Under the pieces are notes generated by a model. It worked only from the letters and a program-made list of their open reading frames with translations, did no database searches and was not told the origin of the DNA. From contig CM042958.1 of the NCBI GenBank assembly GCA_023678885.1, positions 12,580,852 to 12,644,851 of the forward strand: DNA of 64,000 bases, written 5' to 3'. Made by a program: the position numbers and the translations under genes. Within the stretch, counting starts at the first letter, position 1, and every line of letters starts with the position of its first letter. Shown here piece after piece: positions 22,815 through 34,556 of this stretch. The DNA comes from Pogostemon cablin (lineage: Eukaryota > Streptophyta > Magnoliopsida > Lamiales > Lamiaceae).

Positions 22815-23080
22815 TCAATCCAAATTTTATTTATAAAAATTTTGGTAAAAAGCTGTTGAAATCATTGTAAGAACTAATGATTTCACAAAATATATTATTC
22901 TGGTTTTAGTCACCATTTTTCTTTTATTTTCACTAGTGATTTCACTAAATAGCTAGATTGATTTTTTTTTTATTATTATTACTTTTAGATAGTTCTCCTC
23001 ACTTTTGTATACCTAAGTCTGTTTGGTGAATGGTGATTGTATAGTTGTGCTGTGATTGAATCATTGATCCACTCTAAGCT

Positions 23081-23112
<32 letters not shown>

Positions 23113-23616
23113 TCCAAAAATTTAAAAAGTTATTAAGATATACACAACTCTATTCAAGTGGCTATATAATATTTCAGTTTGGTTATACATTTCGTTTTTT
23201 TTAAGTGATGGCACATCACTATTACTTTCTAAATTAATATCATAAACCTGATGTTTATTTTCAATTTTAAAAATCAAATTTGGTTTTCTAAGTTAATATC
23301 ATATACCTAACGTGATGTTCATTTTATATTTAAAAAAAAAAAATTGATTTAAAAGTATACACTTATGTTTTAAAAATCACTCCAATATACGTTTGATCTT
23401 TAACTCGTCGACATTTCATATATCTTCTCCCGTCCATCGATATTATTTTTCTCTTTATCTTTTATCTCATTTCTTACATAAATAAATTAATATCTTCTTA
23501 TACATTCATTTGATACAAAATTAAAATTTATCCTATAAAAAGCTTAAAACAAACATAAATCAATATTCAATTGGTTTTTAAATTCCACAAAAATCGAAAA
23601 CAAACATCACCTAACG
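22815..23616. other. AT-rich spacer with a TA microsatellite
   Basis: Between the gypsy element and the next solo LTR. A (TA)n run lies near 23085-23111. No gene recognised. Confidence 0.5.
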
Positions 23617-23621
23617 ATATG

Positions 23622-24579
23622 TGTTGATGCGTCTTCTTAGCTAGGTAATTTTAGGATTAAAGAAGAAGATAAGATTGTGTAACTGAGCTAAGAACGATCA
23701 CAATCAAACATAATAAACCAATAAACTGGTGAGAGATGGGGATTCCGACCAAAGACCTTAACCAATTTTATTACTCTCCTCAAGAACAACACTTATAAAA
23801 TCCTCCCAATTACAAGTGTAATGCCTAGTATGAGAATGAGTAGTCTGTTTCTCTCCTGTGAGAGAAGCTATTTATACTACCGACAAACCCTAACGATTCT
23901 CCAATCTCGTGGTGCCACCTGGACGAAGACAAACAGTCATAAATGAAGTTGGCCGGTACACCGACGACTTTGAGGCTGGTGCAGGGAGCTACTAGATATC
24001 TTGCAGAATGCAACAGGTCTCCTTTTATCCTTTGCATGCTTCCCATTGACAGATGAAGATGGATGTACCTGTCGTGTGTGGTCTTCTAGTTGGGAGTGTT
24101 GCCCAAGACATCCTTTCTTACCGTTGTTCTTGTCCTCTAGCCTGCCACCACTAGTCGTTCTAACATTAGTGTCTGTACTTTGCCCCGCAAGTTTGATAAT
24201 CCCTTCAGCCATCGGATAGATAGGTTTCCGAGACTATGCTGTCTGTCCGGGTCCCTGAACGTCTACTTCGGCTTCAGAGCCGAGGTGTCCTGCCGAGATG
24301 TCTCGACCGCCTATTCTCTGGGTGGGTTTCCTGCCTCTCGGCCCTTTCCTGATTTCGTCTCATTGGGTTCTTCGGCCCTCGATAATGGGCTTATTTCTTG
24401 GGCTTCTTCTCGGTTATTCCTCGGGTGCCTCTTGGGCAATCCTTTGGGCCGTTGTCATTCCATAAGTTACCATTTATTCCTGTTTTTGGGGCCTCTCCAT
24501 AGTTTGGCCTTTTGTTCGTGGCGGGCTAGTTTGTTGGGCTTCCGGCCCATTTGGCATTGGGGATATAATACTCATAACA
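23622..24579 (-). mobile_element. Solo LTR, 958 bp, probably Copia-type
   Basis: Flanked by the perfect 5-bp duplication ATATG (23617-23621, 24580-24584); plus-strand ends are TGTTGATGCG and CTCATAACA. On the minus strand it starts TGTTATGAG and has a TATA box (TATAAATAG near 23870) followed by AATAAAATT about 100 bp downstream, as in a U3-R-U5 LTR, which sets the orientation. No internal domain or partner LTR lies nearby. The Copia assignment rests on the TGTTA...CA style only. Confidence 0.85.
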
Positions 24580-24584
24580 ATATG

Positions 24585-25329
24585 TTTGTTTTCTGGTTTT
24601 GGTTTTCAAAATCACACATTGTTTTGGAAAACCTCTCATATATACACCAACAACCCTATTAATCTCTAACTCACCTACATTTTATACATTCTTTCTACTT
24701 AATTAGCATTTCTTCTCTAATGTTGTCTTCCCTCTCATATCAATTACTACCCTTTTACACATATCAATACACGCATCTTATATATTAATTTGACGTAAAA
24801 TTAGAACTAATTTAACAAAAACCAAAAAAACATATATTAGTATATTACTATACAATAACTATTTTCAATCTCTAAAAATTTAATTTTTATTTACAAGGTA
24901 TCACTCAACAACTATTTTCAAACTCTAAAAGTTTAATGGTTATTTATAAGGTATCACTAAATTGTGGAAAATGGGATATGAAATATTAATAAATTGTGAA
25001 AAAAGGAATTCAAGTTGTAGAAGCTATAATCTCATATTTGAATTTTAAAAGTTAAAAAATATGTAGTTGGCCAAGTTGGCCTCTTATGCGTTAAGGTTAC
25101 GGTGTACAAGGTGTTTTAAGGTATAATATTTTATATTGAAGGGCATATTTATAAATGTATTATTTTTTTCAATGAAAAAATTAATTAAAATATGAATAAA
25201 ATTGATGTTTGAGTAGGATTTTTTTTTCCTAAAAAAATGAGAGACAAAACATTTACTATTAAATTGTGTACAACTTGCTGGTCGAATTTGGACACAGCAC
25301 TCACGAAACTCGCAAATTTTTTATCCAAA
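24585..25329. other. Intergenic AT-rich DNA
   Basis: No gene or RNA seen. A direct repeat of about 55 bp around CAACAACTATTTTCAAWCTCT occurs near 24855 and 24907. Confidence 0.45.
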
Positions 25330-25338
25330 TTATAAGTT

Positions 25339-25693
25339 GGGTAAATGTCAAAATTGGTCCTATAAGTATGACATTTTTCAACTTTAGTCCTTTATTATTT
25401 GCAATTTTCGATTTTGATCCATTTTTGTCCACTTTTAGTCATTTTGGTCCAAATTTAGTCTTTTTTTGTCCAAATTTAGTCCTTTATATTAAAAAAATAT
25501 CCAAAATGGTCCGACGTGCATACATTTAGGACCAAAAGTGGACCAGAAAAAGGACCAAAATTTAAAAAAATGACCAAAACTAGACTAAAAGGACTAAAAT
25601 TAGACAAAAAATGACCAAAATTGAGAATTGACAATGATAAAGGACTAAAGTTGAAAAATGTCATATTTATAGGATTAATTTTAATATTTACTC
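25339..25693. mobile_element. Mutator-type MITE, 355 bp, nearly a full hairpin
   Basis: Flanked by the perfect 9-bp duplication TTATAAGTT (25330-25338, 25694-25702). Ends are GGGTAAATGTCAAAATTGG and, in reverse complement, GAGTAAATATTAAAATTAA. The arms continue as inverted copies almost to the centre, built of TTTAGTCC / TTTTGGTCC blocks. No coding capacity. The transcript of either strand would be a near-perfect stem. Confidence 0.88.
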
Positions 25694-25702
25694 TTATAAG
25701 TT

Positions 25703-26133
25703 CTTACTACATTTTCTAACAAAAGATTAATATGACAAGATTTTTTATTTCCTACTCTTACGAGCTAACGTGAAGACAAAGTTATTTGTAAAAGATAAGA
25801 CAAAAGCTCGTCGAATGTAAATACACGCGTGTTTAGCTCTTCAAATACGTACATGGAGTATTTATCTACTAATTACTCTGTCAAAAAGGCATAAAAAGCT
25901 TGGACAGAACGAGAAGTGAGCGAGATGATAAACTTTTTATGTGGCGTATGTAAAAAGTGGGTCTTTTTGTGCTTTTCTTTTCGACGAGGACAAATGATTC
26001 ATTCAATTAATGAAGCCACTCACTCAAGTCATTTAAAAATTAACAATAAAACTAACTAATTTATCATCCATATTATTCCATAAACAATAAATAATTAAAA
26101 CATAAAACAAGCAATGGTGCAATTTGAAATTAA
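25703..26133. other. Intergenic region, 3' flank of the UGT pseudogene
   Basis: AT-rich, no recognisable feature. Confidence 0.4.
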
Positions 26134-27547
26134 CTAGCTAGTCTTCCATTTATCAACCACATTGGCAAGCGCAATTGTGGAAGATCCATGTTGGGCCAAA
26201 GCCCGACCCGCTGCATCACTTAGGTTTCTCATACGGGTTCGGATCTCTTCTCCTTCTCTTCCTTCAATCAACCTACTAACCAACAATGACACTTGCACAC
26301 TATCAACCACACCATTTTCATTCTCTTCAACCCTAAAAGCCACCTTTAATCCTTCACTAAGCAAAACCGCATTCATCCTTTGCTCGGCGAACAGCGGCCA
26401 CACGATCAGAGGCACGCCATTCGCCACGCTTTCGAGAGTCGAGTTCCATACACTGTGCATTAAAAATCCGCCTAAGGCGACATGTCTCAAGATTTCGATT
26501 TATGGGGCCCAATTGAACCAAACTAAACCCTTCCCTTTAGGCCTCTCTATGAACCCACTGGGCAGGTACTTATTAGGGTCATCATCTTTTGGAGAAGCGA
26601 AATAGCCTGCATTTCGGACATCATCATTTGGTTTTCTTACCACAAATAGAAATCTTTGTCCACTCTTCTCCAAACCCAAAGCCAGCTCCGTTAGTTGCTT
26701 TCTTGATAACGTTCCTCCACTGCCAAACGCCACGAATAAAACCGAACCGGCCGGTTGCCCGTCCAACCACGCGATACACTGCCTTCTCGTCGCCCGAATC
26801 GGTCCGAGTCAGCGGTCCGACCGGGTAAACTGGCGGGAATGTCGATTCTTGATGGAACGCCTTCAAAGCATCCGGTTCGAGATCTATAAAGCTATTCACC
26901 AGTATCCCATCAACCAATCTGTACTTCAAGCACATCTCCAGACATCCTCTGTACGTCTGGCTAGTCCGATTCTGAACCGGGTCCAACAAGTCCAAACCCG
27001 AACCGGCACACAACCCGGCAACCGAACCGGTTCGGGCAGATCTCTGTACTCGCAGGAGGTGGACTTATCCAGATCGGGCAAATGCAGAGCGAGCGACAGC
27101 GTCATGGCGGAGGAGGGGAAGAAGAGGTAGACAGGAAGGCCGAGTTCCTTAAGGGCTTCGAAGGTGGGGAGACCGAAGTGGTCGACGATAAGGGCGGAGA
27201 GGCGAGTCGACTCGTTGAGCTGACTCAGTACTCGGTGGAGTGATGGAATCAGCACAAGCGCGCTGTGTATGAAGCGGTCTTCGATCGCTGGCGCTGCATC
27301 ATCCGGCAGAACGGCGGCGGTGGTGGCAGGAGGTAGGAAGACGGAGTTGATGGCCGGAAAAGAGTGGAGGAGGGCTCTCTGCGGCGGCGTGAACAAATCG
27401 TCGTCAGGGATGATGAATGTGATGGAGAGAGAGTGGTGGTGGTGGTGGAGGTTTCGAGCTAACTCGATGAGGGGGAATGACGTGGCCCATTCCTGGTGTG
27501 GGTAGAATGGCTACATGATGAGTTTCTGCTTTCTGCTTAACTTCCAT
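26134..27547 (-). pseudogene. UGT72-like UDP-glycosyltransferase pseudogene
   Basis: Intronless, 1414 bp from ATG 27547 to TAG 26134, the length of a ~470-aa UGT plus one base. The N-terminus reads AILPTPGMGH with the catalytic His; later pieces are LIVDHFGLPTFEALKELG, DGILVNSFIDLEPDA, GSVLFVAFGSGGTLS and the PSPG box. Breaks: an extra C in a five-C run at 27471-27475, a one-base loss near 27000, one extra base near 26785, and a CAA-to-TAA stop at 26500-26502 just after WAP in the PSPG box. The PSPG core reads HSVWNS where active enzymes have HCGWNS. Functional relatives (hydroquinone/monolignol glucosyltransferases) transfer glucose to phenolics. Because substitutions and a stop accompany the indels, decay is more likely than sequencing error. 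Confidence 0.93.
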
Positions 27548-27841
27548 GGCAAAACCTGTGTTGTGTTTTTTTTTTCGAAGGTGGTAGATACTAGATATAT
27601 TATGAAAAGAGAAATGTTAAGGTTTTATGCTATTTGGTGTTTGATATAATTGTAGGGGCCAAAGTTGTCAAGATATCATATCAACAAATCGGCAAAAGAA
27701 AATATTGGATGGAGATGGGTGAGCAAACGCCAGCCGTTAAATGGGGAGGTAATCATATCTTACAAGTGTCACATGTATGTAATCACCAAGAAATTTTTTT
27801 GGATTCAAATAAGACTCATGAAATTTTGGATAGTGAAAGTA

Positions 27842-28080
27842 TTAATCCCTCCGTCTTCTATGATTTTTTTTTAAATGGAACATAATATTTTTAATATATA
27901 AATGGGTAAGAAATATAATATTTTAATGTATGTTGTTGTAGTTGTATTAGTATTTTGTGTGTGAGTTATATAAAAATATTAGGAGTATTATTATTTTGTG
28001 TATGTCTCATTTACTATAAAAATAAATATAAACTTTATGATGAGACTCTCAAAATGAAATGTGTAAACGTTATGATTTTA
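27842..28080. mobile_element. Stowaway-like MITE, degenerate
   Basis: The left end CCCTCCGTCTTCTATG resembles the Stowaway terminus; the body has the usual TGTATTAGTATTTTGTGTG and CTCAAAATG blocks. The right end is eroded, so the limit is approximate. Confidence 0.45.
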
Positions 28081-28239
28081 CTAATTTTAGTAATTTTTGA
28101 ACGAAATATATTATTTTAACTAATAAAAAATGTAGGAAATATTTGTAATTTTGAAAGAAGAAAAAAAGTGTTATTTGATGTTTTGATTTGAAATATTATT
28201 ATTTTTTAGGGTGTTATCTCACATATCTACACAATAGGC

Positions 28240-28424
28240 CTTTCAATTGAGCTTGATTGCTACAGGGTGGAGGTTCGAATCCTACCTTTGACATGAATTT
28301 GGCCCCTTGCAAGCACAAATTTAACAGTGAGTCCTCTATATAAGCCACTTGAGGCACATCCTGCTATTTACCTCCTCCATCAATCCCCATGGCAGGGGCC
28401 GTGGGGCCCTAATGGTGGGTACAC
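28240..28424 (+). mobile_element. tRNA-derived SINE, 5'-eroded copy
   Basis: The Pol III B box is GGTTCGAATCC at about 28272. The body (TTTGACATGAATTTGGCC, AAGCCACTTGAGGCACATCC, ending TGGTGGGTACA) matches the full copy at 48664-48898 in reverse complement. The A-box end is diverged or missing. No target duplication was found for this copy. Confidence 0.8.
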
Positions 28425-31400
28425 CATTCCCCATCTCCATCATTTCAGATGTCGACACGTGCAACAGCGGCTATGCCTCCCCTTCCACTTGGATTCGCAG
28501 CGTAATGGTGTAAGTCTCTCCTACTCCTTCATCCTCACCATCTTCTTTGTATTTTCTACATAATACTCCCGCTCCTTGCGCACCCTTTCCAGCCGTCGTC
28601 ATTCCACGCACTCTGCCCACGTTTTGACACCGACTCACCGCTGGGATGTCTTTCCCGGCAGTACCAGCGAAGTTTAGGGCTCCTCCGACAATTAACGCTG
28701 CTGTCCGTCTAGGGCAGCAGCTTCTCCCTGCCGCTGATTTACTGGTCGCGGTTCAACCCCCCCTATCGGCCGCGCTGATTTGTGGCTGCTTCCGACGCGC
28801 CAGCCATCTTCTTCCATGGGAACCCGCTGCCTAGGGCAGCCTTCCATTCGCCGTCGCCGACCTATGGCGGAAGCGATGCTCCTTTCAACCCACCGGTATT
28901 GCTCTGTTTTGCGTTCTGATAAATTGGCCTCCGATTGGGATTTCCTTCTACTGCCTTGGGCAGTTCTCTATTTCTATCGCCTGAGTCTTCGCTCCACACT
29001 CTCCGGCCAGGAATTGCCTTGCTGTGGCTGTTCGACTTTACAGTCCTAAGCCCAAAGCTTTATCCTTCTACTCGCCGTGTCCAATTAATGTGGTCAGAAG
29101 CGGCAGCCGTTCGCTGATGATATCTTCACCGACGTTTGAGTCATCCCCGACCAGACACACTATATGGTTTTCTTCCTACATGGAGCTTCAGGCCCTCCGT
29201 TCTCTTCCGGCGGTTTCAGATTTGAGTTTTCTTGACAGTCCACCGGCTCCTCTCACTCTCTGAAGTTCTCAGAATCAGGGAGTATACCTCTATTCTTGAG
29301 ACAGATTCTTCCACTTTGATAGGCAATCTTTGTTCATTATTTTGTTTTGATGATGCTTTGTAGTTTTATTATTTCTGATGATCATCATATTGGGTTTTGT
29401 TGCTCATTTGCTCTCATATCGTTGAGCTGTGCCCCATTTGAACATTTCTGCGAAGATATGAAGCATAATACTGTATTGTATGCCTTGTGATATGTTTGGT
29501 CTATTTCTTGTAGAGGCATGGTTGATTAATTTTGGTGCTGTGGTTGTTTGGCTTTTATATTTTGATTGGATGCCACAGAATTGCTAGGATATATCAGCAG
29601 CATGTTAGGTTGTTTTCTTTTATTTTACATTCTTGGATTGGATTTGCTCCCGTAGCCAAGAATTTGCTTTGCTAATGAAGGTGTTTAACGCCTTGCTGTT
29701 ATTGCGTTAAAGATGGCCCGTCCTGTTGCAGCTACATCTGTTTCATGCCATCTATGTTTGACTCTTAAAAAGATGATGATGCAACGCCCCCGTGAGCCAG
29801 CTATGGCTGCAGCCTAACTGAGTTTGTTTTGGTCCTCTTTTTTTGAAAGCCACCTGTTTGGCTCTTATTATGATCATAGCTTGATCATACTTTCAATTTT
29901 TCTTATTTCTGTACTCTTTTCTTTTTTCCTTTTTACAATATCATCTGTTAGTCCCTTGCACCCTTTCCCCCTTCCTGCTTTGCACTTTCTCTGTCGCCGT
30001 GTGTTACTCGCAGTTGCCCACCACCCTACTCATACCGCGCAGCCACGTGTACCCATGGTTAATTCTACTACTTCCACCTGCCGTTGGTGTAAGTTTCTTC
30101 TTCCCCTTCTTACTCTTACTCTTACTCTCCATCTCGCTGTTTCTGTCTTTTGGATTTTTATATCTGCTCTCCCCATTCTTTCACTTTCACTTTCAGCTGG
30201 ATATACGGCGCCCGATGCTCACCGTCAGCCCGACGATTTTCACATTAACGCCTCCATGCTCCCCCACATCTGTGTAATAGTATAAGTCTATCATTCGATT
30301 TCTTTCTCCACTCTTTGCGGCACCTCAAGCAACGACGACATTCGGGTAACCAATCATACTCTTCCTCAATCAAAGCACGCCTATTTGTGTAGATTGATTT
30401 TTGTGGTCAGATGTGAAATTCCATTGCATGTTGTTCTTTTAGCATTTCACCTTTCTTGGTGTTTTTGAAATTGAAAACTGCAACCTTAGTGCTTTCAAAA
30501 TTATTGCCCAGTACATGTTTGATAAATTGCTTATGACAAATTCAACATCTCTTTCTCTTGTTGTTTCTTCCCTTAATCCATCTCTATTACTTATGACTCT
30601 TCAATGTTTACTCTATATTTTCTTTCTCTAAGGGTTGAGTCGTGTCTGTGGTGAAGAACTTGATGGTACATATTTGCATTATAATGATTCCACGGGCTTA
30701 AGGTTGCTTGATCTGATGAAATTTTGTAACTTTCAGAATGATGATTAATTAACAAAATGATTCTTTGGGGTTGTCATTTCGTGATTTCATCGGACTCTTA
30801 TAGAGTTATATTGTAATGTTTGTTTATGAGATTTCTTGCCCCAAACTTTTCTTTGTATTAGCACAACATGTCTGATGACTTAATACGAGTCCATTCCCAT
30901 ATTAAACTTTCTCGTGCTTGCTAGCTTATGAATTTCAGATTAAATAGTGGCATCAATTTCTCTATAGATTTGAGGCTTTACAAGTACAATTTATAGTAGT
31001 TGATTTAAATTGGAACCCATTCTTTGCAATATACTGAAACTAAAATAAAAGTAAAAATACATACATATGATAGAAAAGCAAGGTGCAAGCATGTGCACTT
31101 CCCTTCCTTGGCTCATTTGGATCACTTACTCTTTTGCTAACATATTTATTAGCTCGTTTGAATCTAATAGTTCAAAATTCTTCGAACTTGGATTTTATCT
31201 ATTGTGGATGGTAAGATTGAAGATCAACTGTAGTTCTCTATATTTCATCACATTACAGAAAAATTAGAAGAGTCGTGTTATTCAAACAATTTATATTCAT
31301 GCTAACCTGTGTGAGAAATTGCTGGAATATTAGAGATTGTTTTAGTAATAGTTCTAACCGCATTTGATTTATATTTTTAAAACTTGATTAACTTCGTATT

Positions 31401-31743
31401 CATCTATTCTAGCAATTGTGATGCTGTGTTTGGTTATGTTCTGCTATTTAAACTATATACCACCACCAAGTCTTATGAATATTTTACGAGGATGATAAAG
31501 GATTAAAAATTCAAGATTTTGGGTTCAGTTAGTTATCCATGAATGATAAGAGGGGCAATTAAAACAAGCTCTAATAAGCATTTCATTTTCCTATTAAAGT
31601 TGTCAACTGGAACTAAGTTTAATGCATTGGAATATCAAACAGGTCTAACTCTCAATTTTACCATGAATTAACTAGCAAATCACTAAGAAAAACAATTGGA
31701 ATTCAATTTTAACAATTATGGAGAATGCTCTGCCACCTAACCT
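28425..31743. other. Gene-like but unassigned sequence
   Basis: 28430-29270 and 29940-30340 are more C/T- and GC-rich than their surroundings; 29270-29930 and 30340-31700 are T-rich like plant introns. Short segments such as CCTTGC(G)CACCCTTTCC and TGGTGTAAGT recur in both richer blocks. No protein I recognise is encoded. It could be the 5' part of the transcription unit from which the MYST-type pseudogene at 32586 derives; that is a guess. Confidence 0.35.
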
Positions 31744-32151
31744 CTAGAGGAGGCCATCGACTGCAAAGGATGTGCCGGAGGAAGGACGATGCTGGTGGAG
31801 GACTGCGTGGAGACCACCGGAGGTGGCTGAAGCGGTGGCGTGTGGTGGTCGGCGGAGGTGACGCTGCTCCTTTTCCTCCATTTGTGCTATCCTACAAGAT
31901 AGGAAGAGCTGAACTGAAGCCATATAACCATATCTATTACTAGAGGCACTCCTATCTCTACGCGCACCATGCATGATGGTATATTCCTGTCCAACGCTTA
32001 AACTCTCCAATCGCGGTTCGTATCTTGCTGCATGCTTAATTTTATTTTTATTTGACGATTTCGATTCATTTTGATCATGTAATGAATTCTCATTTTGCTT
32101 GCTTACGGTGCTTGACTGCTTCATCACACTGATATTTGATAAACGTGACAT
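31744..32151 (-). CDS. Hypothetical ORF, 135 aa, doubtful
   Basis: ATG at 32151; the first half is polar (Ser, Asn, Lys) with SVGQEYTIMHGARRDRSASS, the second half Arg/His-rich. I recognise no domain and see no splice context. It may be a decayed exon of a minus-strand gene or chance coding. Confidence 0.2.
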   Translation of the reverse strand: MSRLSNISVMKQSSTVSKQNENSLHDQNESKSSNKNKIKHAARYEPRLESLSVGQEYTIMHGARRDRSASSNRYGYMASVQLFLSCRIAQMEEKEQRHLRRPPHATASATSGGLHAVLHQHRPSSGTSFAVDGLL

Positions 32152-32585
32152 TTGGGTATCGGTTCGCTACCTTTAGCTCAGTGTATAACAACCACTTCAC
32201 ACAAGATGTTTGACAGAATTACTCAATAGTTTGGTTAATGAAAATACTGTTATATCGAGCTTTTCCCTTCAATGAGAACACTCATATGTCAATTTGGCGA
32301 ACAGAATTTGCTCTCAAGGGTTTATAATGCAGTCTCTTTCATCATAGTTTGTGGAGCATCAAATAGCATGTATACAAGTACTTTTGGTTTTGAATTTGTG
32401 GTATTTTACTAGACACCATGTTTGCGTGTTCACTGTTCAGTAATTATATAGTTCATGGATTATTTTGAGATTTAGAATTTGTGCAGTTGGATTTTATTTG
32501 CTTGCTGCTTGAATTCCCTAAAGTTTCAAGTGTTTTTATTATTTTCGGTTGTATGCCTCTTTATTCTCTTGGTAGTCAATTGCAG

Positions 32586-33595
32586 ACTTGACAAATAGGC
32601 AAATCTTGGACATCTACATCATAGCACTATGGAAATCGAAGTAGATAAAATGGTGGTGGTCAAGGTAAGTCCTTACTCATATATGCAATTTTTTGTTATT
32701 GAATGTTGTGACTTTGATTATATCTCCGGTCTAAGATTAGTTATGGATGAATTGGCGCCTCACATTCCATACTCACTTTTATTCTACTTTTTCTTCTTAA
32801 AGAAGATTTAATTATCGCTACTTCCTTAACAACATTAGAATTTCAGTTTACACCAAATTATAATTGGTTGCAAAAACTTCTCCCTCAAGAAGATGCTTTG
32901 TAAAATTTCAGGTAATGAACTTGAAAATGACAATTCCATCAAAAGCATAAGATAAATAAAATACACAGAGATGGCTATTCTTTGTTGAAGTTCGAAATTT
33001 GTATACATGATTATTTGACAATATATAATATGATACTTGGCCCTTAAAAATCTTTCATCATTTCCTGTTTTTTCTTTATTATAGATGCATTAGGGTGCTC
33101 ACAGTTTTCACTCATTCGTGGCATGATAGACTCATTTTGTGAATAGTAGAGATTGTGGGCCATGGGCATTGAGTGCACATTATTTTGTTTAATTTTAGCT
33201 TATTGTGCCTTGACTGCAGTTTGGAATAAACTAAATTTATGAACCTTGAAAATGAACATTTAATCTTTGTTGCTGGTGACTAAGTGAGAACAAATGTTTA
33301 TTTCGGTGTTAATTTTTCTATTAGCAGTGGGTGCCTTATTACTTTATGTTTAATAGTAAAATTGACAATTTTTTTTGCTCAATTTTAAATTTGAGGAGAC
33401 ATATAATATGGATTATACAGAATTGTTGTTTGAATTTATACAAGGTCATCAGGAGCTTGATGATGCTAACTTGCAGGAACATGAACAATTTACAATAGTT
33501 AAAAACCCTGCAACATTTGAACTTGGAATGTATGAGATTCAAACTTGGTACTTTCCGCTATTTCCACCAGAATACAATGACTGACTGACTGTATA
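32586..33595 (+). pseudogene. MYST-family histone acetyltransferase (HAM1/HAM2-like) fragment
   Basis: Two exon remnants with plant MYST sequence. Exon 32586-32664 (after TGCAG, before GTAAGT) reads LDK, stop, ANLGHLHHSTMEIEVDKMV, aligning with the end of the chromo-barrel region (LDEW...VDEKV); the stop TAG at 32596-32598 replaces the conserved Trp. Exon from about 33445 to 33583 reads GHQELDDANLQEHEQFTIVK and ELGMYEIQTWYF...FPPEYND, the conserved stretch just before the MYST zinc finger; YFPLF replaces YFSPF. It then meets a TGA, apparently caused by an 8-bp repeat of TGAC units at 33580-33592. The acetyltransferase domain is not found downstream. Intact relatives acetylate histone H4 Lys5. 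The exon-intron layout shows this is a decayed genomic copy and not a processed one. Confidence 0.75.
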
Positions 33596-33987
33596 AGGTT
33601 ATTTTTTTATGAGTTTTGCTTGAATCTTTTTATGAATAATAAAGAACAACTTCAAATGCATATGGTATGCTTTCTCTGTTGATCATCATTTATCACTTTT
33701 TGTGAACTTTGTTTACTTGATTTGCTACAGAACTCAAGTAATTCCAATTATATCCAAGGTCATCCATGTGTATTAAAGTCACCAACTTAGCCTACTTCAT
33801 TTCTCTAAAAAATTCTCTAGCTTTTGGAAAGTGCAAACCCTTTTTTTTCCCTAGAATTTATCATCTCATATTTTGTTTATATAGTTGCTCGAACCCTACG
33901 TTACTTCATCGCAAACAATCAGATCTTGAGCAGTGTTAACTAGCTAGATGATAAGTTAATTCATGCTGACCTGCCTTTTGTTTGCAG

Positions 33988-34556
33988 TCCCCTTTTGGGA
34001 ATCAACAGCCAAAGAGTATGAAGCAACGGGACCTCCTACAGGATTCCAACATATCGAATTCATGTTAACCACTTTCATCACTACAGTCTTGTTGCATAGA
34101 TGTTATTGTTTATCTAACTCTGGTTAACTCAGGTCTCATATCATGGTTCTTCCTTCCTTCAATCGCGGCAGAGCTTTACTTTGATGTTTAGGTACAGAAT
34201 TTCAGAGTCGACATTTATGCAACATTAACACCTCAAACTATACATGTTTTTGATCATATATGATTCTTTTGTTGTAGGGAGAGTACTTGTATATTGGTGT
34301 AGCTATCTTTACGGTTGTATTTTGCATCATTGAGATGGAAGCCTAGCGAAACACACAACTTTGAACCCCAGATTTACAACATGGAGAGAGGGGCTCGTGA
34401 TAAATTGATATCGGATTACAACACCATGGACATATGGGATTTCAATGAGAATATGGTCATCTATGGGATTTCAATGAGAAATATGGTGATATGTGGGATT
34501 TCACTATGAAGAAGGATGATATCATAAAGAGATACGCTTCACATCAATTTAAATAG
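33988..34556 (+). pseudogene. Decayed gene for a two-TM membrane protein of unidentified family
   Basis: Three exon remnants: 33988-34064 (FWESTAKEYEATGPPTGFQ), 34133-34191 (GLISWFFLPSIAAELYFDV) and 34278-34556 (GEYLYIGVAIFTVVFCIIEM, then HNFEPQIYNMERGARDKLIS, ending in MKKDDIIKRYASHQFK and TAG). Together they would give a protein with two adjacent membrane helices and a charged tail that repeats WDFNEKYG. Lesions: the first donor is eroded (ATGTTAACC), a TAG sits at the second exon end, two bases are missing after IIEM, and one A is missing in the first WDFNE repeat. I do not recognise the family; an organelle membrane subunit is conceivable. Confidence 0.6.

Noticed and set aside
24180..24662. 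160-codon plus ORF
   Set aside because: Lies almost wholly in the solo LTR; GC-rich LTR sequence leaves long chance frames.
28646..29263. Overlapping plus ORFs in the GC-richer block
   Set aside because: No frame keeps a recognisable domain or consistent splice sites; left as unassigned sequence.
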